From CANKBT01 sp038235705 (GTDB lineage Bacteria; Actinomycetota; Actinomycetes; Mycobacteriales; SCTD01), in the NCBI GenBank assembly GCA_038235705.1, contig JBBSTR010000030.1, positions 1 to 27,120 on the forward strand: a stretch of 27,120 nucleotides of DNA. Reading direction: 5' to 3'. Below, one piece after another: positions 23,086 to 27,120 of this stretch; the stretch's first letter is position 1; the number at the start of each line of letters is the position of its first letter. A program made the translations under genes and the position numbers. Under the pieces are notes generated by a model. That model made no database searches, was not told the DNA's origin, and was given only the letters and a program-made list of their open reading frames with translations.

Positions 23086-23670
23086 ATGCCGCCCGCCCCG
23101 CCCGCCCCGACCGCCCGTCCGGGACCCGCCCGTGCCGCGCGACGTCTTCGCGACGGGCAGCGTCCTCGTGACGGGCAGCGGTCCCGGGTCTACCGGGCGG
23201 AGGACGCCTGGGGTCAGCGGCTCGACGCCGCGCGGCGCGGTGCGTCGTTGGCGCGGGTCGCCGGCAGCGAGGTGGTGCTGCCGGCCGAGCGCCGCTTCGG
23301 CGGGCTGGCCGCTGCCGAGACCTACTGCCGCGGGGTGCTCGCCCACCCGGACGTGATCGCGTCGGTCGGGGTGCTCGACGTCCCGAGGCTGCGCACGCGC
23401 GCCGGGGGGCGGGCGGCGCACTGGGAGCCGCCGGGGGTGATCGCGATCCACGTGCCCCGCCACGGAGAGCCGTGGGCGCTGCGCGAGACGGTCCTGCTGC
23501 ACGAGCTGGCCCACCACCTCGGCGACCGGACCGGGCTCACCCCGCACCACGCGTCCCCGTTCGGCGCCCTGGTGCTCCTGCTGACCACGGCCGCCCTGGG
23601 CGACCAGGCGGCCTTCGCGCTGCGGGTCGCCTACGGCGAGGCCGGCGTGGACGTCGGGGTGCTCGGATGA
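23086..23670 (+). CDS. Putative metallohydrolase (TIGR04338-like)
   Basis: 194 aa. A Pro/Ala-rich start and a small RDGQR tandem repeat (about residues 22-32) are followed by RVYRAEDAWGQRLDAA, then a zinc-binding LLHELAHHL with HELAH at residues 139-143. This combination matches the uncharacterised actinobacterial family TIGR04338 as I recall it. The substrate is unknown; the HExxH suggests a peptidase-like hydrolase. It overlaps the following DUF2786 gene (ATGA), a pairing that suggests joint function. Start chosen from the leaderless promoter. Confidence 0.8.
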   Translation: MPPAPPAPTARPGPARAARRLRDGQRPRDGQRSRVYRAEDAWGQRLDAARRGASLARVAGSEVVLPAERRFGGLAAAETYCRGVLAHPDVIASVGVLDVPRLRTRAGGRAAHWEPPGVIAIHVPRHGEPWALRETVLLHELAHHLGDRTGLTPHHASPFGALVLLLTTAALGDQAAFALRVAYGEAGVDVGVLG

Positions 23671-24473
23671 CGGCGACGCACGAGCACGCCGACGACCGGC
23701 TCGTCGATCGGGTGAGCAAGCTGCTCGCCCAGGCCGAGGGCACCGACAACGAGCACGAGGCGGCTGCCTTCGTCGAGCGGGCGCAACAGCTGGCCACGAC
23801 GTACGCCGTGGACCTCGAGCGGGCCCGCTCCCACCAGCGCGACCGGCGTCGGCGTGACGCCGAGCCGCTGGTGCAGGAGAAGCTCGCGGTCGGGGAGCGT
23901 GGTCGGCGCGGCAACCGGCACCGGGTGCTGCTCTACGTCGCGGTGGCGCGGCCCAACGACGTCCTGGTCAACGTCGCCCACGACAGCACCTATGTGCTCG
24001 GCTTCGGCCACCGCAGCGACCTCGAGGTGGCGGAGCGGCTGTGGGCCTCGCTGGCCGTGCAGATGACGGCGGCGGCCCAGCGCCGGCTGGACGCCGGCGA
24101 GCACCGGCGTGACGGGGTCGCCGGGCTCACGTGGCGGCTGTCGTTCTACGACGGCTACGTGCAGGTGGTCGCCGAGCGGCTCGCGCACGCCCGGGCCAGC
24201 GCGGTGCGGCAGGACGACGAGCAGGCACGCGCCCAGGAGCAGAGCCGACCGACACGTGCTCGTGAGGGCTCGGCCGAGCTGGTCCTGCGAGCCAAGGCTG
24301 ACCGGGTCCAGGAGTTCTACCGCACGTCTTCGGTGGCCCGGGGCAGCTGGCGCGGGGCAGGCTCGGGCCGCACCCGGGTCAGCGGGCGTGCCCAGCAGTC
24401 CGGCCGCAGCGACGGCGCTCGCGCTGACCTGGGCCAGCCAGGCATCCGTCAACGAGGCCGGCTGCTCGGCTGA
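23667..24473 (+). CDS. DUF2786 domain protein
   Basis: 268 aa, ATG 23667 overlapping the previous stop. Residues about 10-50 (DRLVDRVSKLLAQAEGTDNEHEAAAFVERAQQLATTYAVDL) are the DUF2786 domain. The rest has a strand-rich middle (HRVLLYVAVARPNDVLVNVAHDSTYVLGFGHRSDLEVAERLWASL) and a charged C-terminal tail rich in Arg/Gln/Ser. Some DUF2786 proteins occur in phages or with metal-dependent hydrolases. No catalytic residues recognised and function unknown. Coupled to the HExxH protein upstream. Confidence 0.8.
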   Translation: MTATHEHADDRLVDRVSKLLAQAEGTDNEHEAAAFVERAQQLATTYAVDLERARSHQRDRRRRDAEPLVQEKLAVGERGRRGNRHRVLLYVAVARPNDVLVNVAHDSTYVLGFGHRSDLEVAERLWASLAVQMTAAAQRRLDAGEHRRDGVAGLTWRLSFYDGYVQVVAERLAHARASAVRQDDEQARAQEQSRPTRAREGSAELVLRAKADRVQEFYRTSSVARGSWRGAGSGRTRVSGRAQQSGRSDGARADLGQPGIRQRGRLLG

Positions 24474-24498
24474 GCCGAGTCGGCTCGAGGCGCCGCCG

Positions 24499-24504
24499 TA
24501 CCCT
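24499..24504 (+). promoter_or_regulatory. -10 element of a likely leaderless lysS promoter
   Basis: TACCCT is exactly 7 nt before the lysS GTG (24512), in a 38-bp intergenic gap without an SD. Confidence 0.55.
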
Positions 24505-24511
24505 TCGGCAC

Positions 24512-26008
24512 GTGACCGAGACGAACGGGCAGACGACCGCACAGACCACCGGGACCAACGAGCAGGTGCAGGTCCGCCGCGAGAAGTATGACCGGTTGGT
24601 CGCGGCGGGCACGCCGCCCTACCCGCTCGGCTACCCGCGCACGGCCAGCCTGGCCGAGCTGCGCGAGCGTTACGACGGCCTCGAGACCGACACCGCCACC
24701 GGCGACACCGTCTCCGTGGCCGGGCGCGTGATGCTGTCCCGTACGGGCGGAAAACTATGCTTTGCCACCCTCGCCGAGGGTGAGGCGCAGGTGCAGGTCA
24801 TGGTGAGCCTGGACGGCGTCGGGCAGGACCGGCTCCAGGCCTGGAAGGCCGACGTCGACCTGGGCGACCACGTCGGGGTGACCGGTGAGGTGATCAGCAG
24901 CCGGCGCGGCGAGCTCAGCGTGCTCGCCAGCTCGTGGCAGCTGACCAGCAAGGCGCTGCGGCCGATGCCGGACAAGCACGCCGGGCTCACCGACCCCGAG
25001 GCACGGGTGCGCCAGCGCTACGTCGACCTGATCGTCAACCCCGAGGCGCGGCGCGTCGCCCGGGAGCGGGCCGCCGTCGTCCGGAGCCTCCGGGCCACCC
25101 TGGACGCCAGGGGCCACGTGGAGGTGGAGACGCCGATCCTGCAGGTGGTCCACGGGGGTGCCGCGGCGCGCCCGTTCGTCACGCACGTCAACGCGCTCGA
25201 CCTGGACGTCACGCTGCGGATCGCGACCGAGCTGTTCCTCAAGCGGCTGGTCGTGGGCGGGCTGCACCGGGTCTACGAGCTGAGCAAGACCTTTCGCAAC
25301 GAGGGGATCGACAGCACGCACTTCCCGGAGTTCACCGAGCTGGAGGTCTACGAGGCGTACGGCGACTACGACACGATGGCCGCGCTGACCCGTGAGCTGA
25401 TCCTCGACGCCGCAGAAGGACTGGGACGCACGACCACCCCGTCCGGGATCGACCTGACCCAGCCGTGGCGCCACGCGACGCTGCACGCCCTGGTCACCGA
25501 GGCGGTCGGGCGGCCGGTCACCCCCGACAGCACTTTGGAAGACCTGGTGGCGCTGGCCGCCGAGCACGAGGTGGCGCTGCAGGAGCACTGGGACGCCGGC
25601 GAGGTGGTGCTGGAGCTGTTCGAGCAGCTGGTCGAGCACGCGCTGGTCGCTCCGACGTTCGTCCGCGACTTCCCCGCGTCGGTGCGTCCGCTGGCCCGCC
25701 CGCACCGGGACGACCCCCGCCTCGCCGAGGCCTGGGACCTGATCGTCGACGGGGTCGAGCTGGGCGCCGCCTATTCCGAGCTGATCGACCCGGTCGAACA
25801 ACGACGTCGGCTTACCGAGCAATCCTTGCGTGCGGCCGGCGGAGATCCTGACGCTATGGCCCTCGATGAGGATTTTCTGCGGGCGCTCGAGCACGGCATG
25901 CCGCCAACCGGTGGTCTAGGTCTCGGGGTCGACCGGATCGTGATGCTGCTCACCGGTCTACCTATTCGCGAGACCATCCTGTTCCCGCTGGTGCGCCCGG
26001 TCGGTTGA
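24512..26008 (+). CDS. lysS: Lysyl-tRNA synthetase, class II
   Basis: Charges tRNA-Lys with lysine. N-terminal OB-fold anticodon-binding domain (about 55-160: VSVAGRVMLSRTGGKLCFATL), then the class II catalytic core: motif 1 region VEVETPILQVVHGGAAARPFVTH, motif 2 FRNEGIDSTHFPEFTELEVYEAYGDY near 261-286, and motif 3 GLGLGVDRIVMLLTG near 467-481. 498 aa. No LysX-type membrane domain. GTG start backed by the leaderless -10 box. Host gene; it follows the element only because coaX is its ancestral neighbour a few genes away. Confidence 0.96.
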   Translation: MTETNGQTTAQTTGTNEQVQVRREKYDRLVAAGTPPYPLGYPRTASLAELRERYDGLETDTATGDTVSVAGRVMLSRTGGKLCFATLAEGEAQVQVMVSLDGVGQDRLQAWKADVDLGDHVGVTGEVISSRRGELSVLASSWQLTSKALRPMPDKHAGLTDPEARVRQRYVDLIVNPEARRVARERAAVVRSLRATLDARGHVEVETPILQVVHGGAAARPFVTHVNALDLDVTLRIATELFLKRLVVGGLHRVYELSKTFRNEGIDSTHFPEFTELEVYEAYGDYDTMAALTRELILDAAEGLGRTTTPSGIDLTQPWRHATLHALVTEAVGRPVTPDSTLEDLVALAAEHEVALQEHWDAGEVVLELFEQLVEHALVAPTFVRDFPASVRPLARPHRDDPRLAEAWDLIVDGVELGAAYSELIDPVEQRRRLTEQSLRAAGGDPDAMALDEDFLRALEHGMPPTGGLGLGVDRIVMLLTGLPIRETILFPLVRPVG

Positions 26009-26015
26009 ATCTTTT

Positions 26016-26074
26016 GTGTTCCTGGGGAATGTCTGCAACCATGGTGGAACCCCCGACCCTGGAATGAGGAACAC
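26016..26074 (+). promoter_or_regulatory. lsr2 leader with SD and inverted repeat
   Basis: An AT-richer gap of 68 bp after lysS. GTGTTCCT (26016-26023) and AGGAACAC (26067-26074) are perfect inverted copies, the second containing the SD (GAGGAA) before GTG 26077; ACCATGGT is an 8-bp palindrome in between. TTGTGT at 26014 may be a -35. Pairing could mask the SD. Confidence 0.35.
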
Positions 26075-26076
26075 CC

Positions 26077-26418
26077 GTGGCACAGAAGGTGAATGTCGTG
26101 CTGGTTGACGACATCGACGAGTCCGAAGCGAGCGAGACGGTGTCTTTCGCGCTGGACGGCACGCAGTACGAGATCGACCTGAACTCCTCGCACGCCGAGC
26201 AGCTGCGTGACGCCATGGCCTCCTGGGTCGGGCACGCCCGGCGCGCGGGCCGCACGACGGCCCCCCGCAAGGCCGGTCGGTCCCGTCCGGCCGCGGCCGG
26301 GAGCGACCGCGAGCACACCCAGCAGGTCCGTGAGTGGGCCCGTCAGAACGGCCATGAGGTCAGTGACCGCGGTCGGCTGTCCGCCAAGGTCATCGAGGCC
26401 TACGAGGCCGCTCACTAG
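26077..26418 (+). CDS. lsr2: Lsr2 nucleoid-associated xenogeneic silencer
   Basis: Actinobacterial H-NS functional analogue that coats AT-rich DNA and silences horizontally acquired genes. 113 aa, normal. N-terminal dimerisation domain MAQKVNVVLVDDIDESEASETVSFALDGTQYEIDL, a basic linker (RAGRTTAPRKAGRSRPAA) and a C-terminal domain VREWARQNGHEVSDRGRLSAKVIEAYEAA with the AT-minor-groove RGR motif. SD GAGGAA before GTG 26077. Notable neighbour: a silencer of foreign DNA 3 kb from an integrated element that is itself GC-rich, hence probably a poor Lsr2 target apart from its short AT-rich control regions. Confidence 0.96.
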   Translation: MAQKVNVVLVDDIDESEASETVSFALDGTQYEIDLNSSHAEQLRDAMASWVGHARRAGRTTAPRKAGRSRPAAAGSDREHTQQVREWARQNGHEVSDRGRLSAKVIEAYEAAH

Positions 26419-26439
26419 TCGTCCCGCACCACCGCGCGG

Positions 26440-26460
26440 CCCGTCGCCACTGGCGGCGGG
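26440..26460 (+). terminator. Possible lsr2 terminator hairpin
   Basis: CCCGTCGCC and GGCGGCGGG pair with one mismatch around a short loop, 21 bp after the lsr2 stop. No U-tract. The remaining ~250 bp to clpC shows no convincing gene; GGTTAGTGTG near 26650 may hold the clpC promoter. Confidence 0.35.
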
Positions 26461-26713
26461 TCGCGCTGCGTTACGCCGTGGGCAGAACCGCTCGCGGGAA
26501 GCCCGGAGCCGTGTCCGTCGTTCTGATCCGGTGAGACCCCTGGTGCGAACGTCCTGCAGCCTGACCGCTGGAGTGCCGACGCATCTGCTCACCAAGGCGC
26601 AGGGGGCCCGGACGGGCCTGGTCAACCGGCCAGGAACCGCCGTCCGGGGTTAGTGTGCGGGTGTCCCTGGCGCTGTCCGGCCCGGTCCAGCCCGCCCCGT
26701 GAGGAGCGACATC

Positions 26714-27120
26714 ATGTTCGAGCGATTTACCGACCGAGCCCGCCGCGTTGTCGTCCTGGCCCAAGAAGAAGCCAGGATGCTCAACCACAACTACATCGGG
26801 ACCGAGCACATCCTGCTCGGTCTCATCCACGAGGGTGAAGGCGTCGCTGCGAAGGCGCTCGAGTCCCTCGGGATCAGCCTGGAGGGTGTCCGCAGCCAGG
26901 TCGAGGAGATCATCGGCCAGGGCCAGCAGGCCCCGTCCGGCCACATCCCGTTCACCCCGCGGGCCAAGAAGGTGCTCGAGCTTTCGCTGCGCGAAGCGCT
27001 GCAGCTCGGCCACAACTACATCGGCACCGAGCACATCCTGCTCGGCCTCATCCGCGAGGGCGAGGGGGTGGCAGCCCAGGTGCTCATCAAGCTCGGCGCC
27101 GACCTGTCCCGGGTGCGCCA
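26714..27120 (+). CDS. clpC: ATP-dependent Clp protease ATP-binding subunit ClpC, N-terminal part (runs off window)
   Basis: AAA+ unfoldase partner of ClpP. Only the N-terminal domain (135 codons) is present. It opens MFERFTDRARRVVVLAQEEAR and contains the two Clp_N repeats, each with the segment HNYIGTEHILLGLI (about residues 25-38 and 100-113); the DNA of these segments, 225 bp apart, is nearly identical. ATG 26714 has GAGGAG 8 nt upstream. No stop before the window edge. The lsr2-clpC adjacency is conserved in many actinobacteria. Confidence 0.95.
   Translation, partial: MFERFTDRARRVVVLAQEEARMLNHNYIGTEHILLGLIHEGEGVAAKALESLGISLEGVRSQVEEIIGQGQQAPSGHIPFTPRAKKVLELSLREALQLGHNYIGTEHILLGLIREGEGVAAQVLIKLGADLSRVR

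Noticed and set aside
26786..27055. Two near-identical segments 225 bp apart as a DNA repeat element
   Set aside because: They encode the two Clp_N repeats of ClpC (HNYIGTEHILLGLI), a normal feature of the protein family.

Overview
High-GC actinobacterial chromosome. Very high GC, GTG and TTG starts, GTGA/ATGA stop-start overlaps, leaderless promoters, Lsr2, a WhiB-family protein, an F420-associated DUF2342 metalloprotease and the order tilS-hpt-ftsH-fol-panC-nadB-nadC-coaX-lysS-lsr2-clpC all point to Actinomycetes. I cannot fix the genus from sequence alone.

Left host block (1-12437), all on +: the end of a DUF2342 zinc metalloprotease gene, tilS, hpt, ftsH, the folate genes folP-folB-folK, a DUF3180 membrane protein, a small conserved protein, a Rossmann/DUF2520 protein, then a tightly coupled cofactor run panC-nadB-nadC-coaX. 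folE and panD, often found in such clusters, are not here. A perfect 27-bp tandem duplication sits on the folB/folK junction.

Integrated element (12422-22977, about 10.5 kb): bounded by a 14-bp direct repeat (attL/attR) inside the 3' end of coaX, so the element replaces the last codons of that gene. A leftward pair (tyrosine integrase and ribbon-helix-helix protein) faces a rightward series: two uncharacterised early genes, HNH endonuclease, large terminase, portal (frameshifted as read), MuF-like head protein, gpG-like head/tail completion protein, scaffold-like protein, a lipoprotein cargo gene with its own promoter, HK97-type major capsid, head-tail connector and a WhiB-like regulator. There is no tail, tape-measure, lysis or recognisable small-terminase gene. 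This head-only layout resembles capsid-forming phage-inducible islands (cf-PICIs) and the M. tuberculosis phiRv1/phiRv2 elements, so a tail-parasitising satellite is the leading hypothesis; a degraded prophage is the alternative. Integrase-arm-like repeats lie at both ends, a near-perfect 23-bp operator-like dyad and a 13-bp hairpin lie between the divergent operons, and an AT-richer repeat cluster lies before the head genes.

Right host block (22978-27120): the displaced native coaX tail, a HExxH putative metallohydrolase, a DUF2786 protein, lysS, lsr2 and the start of clpC, which runs off the window.
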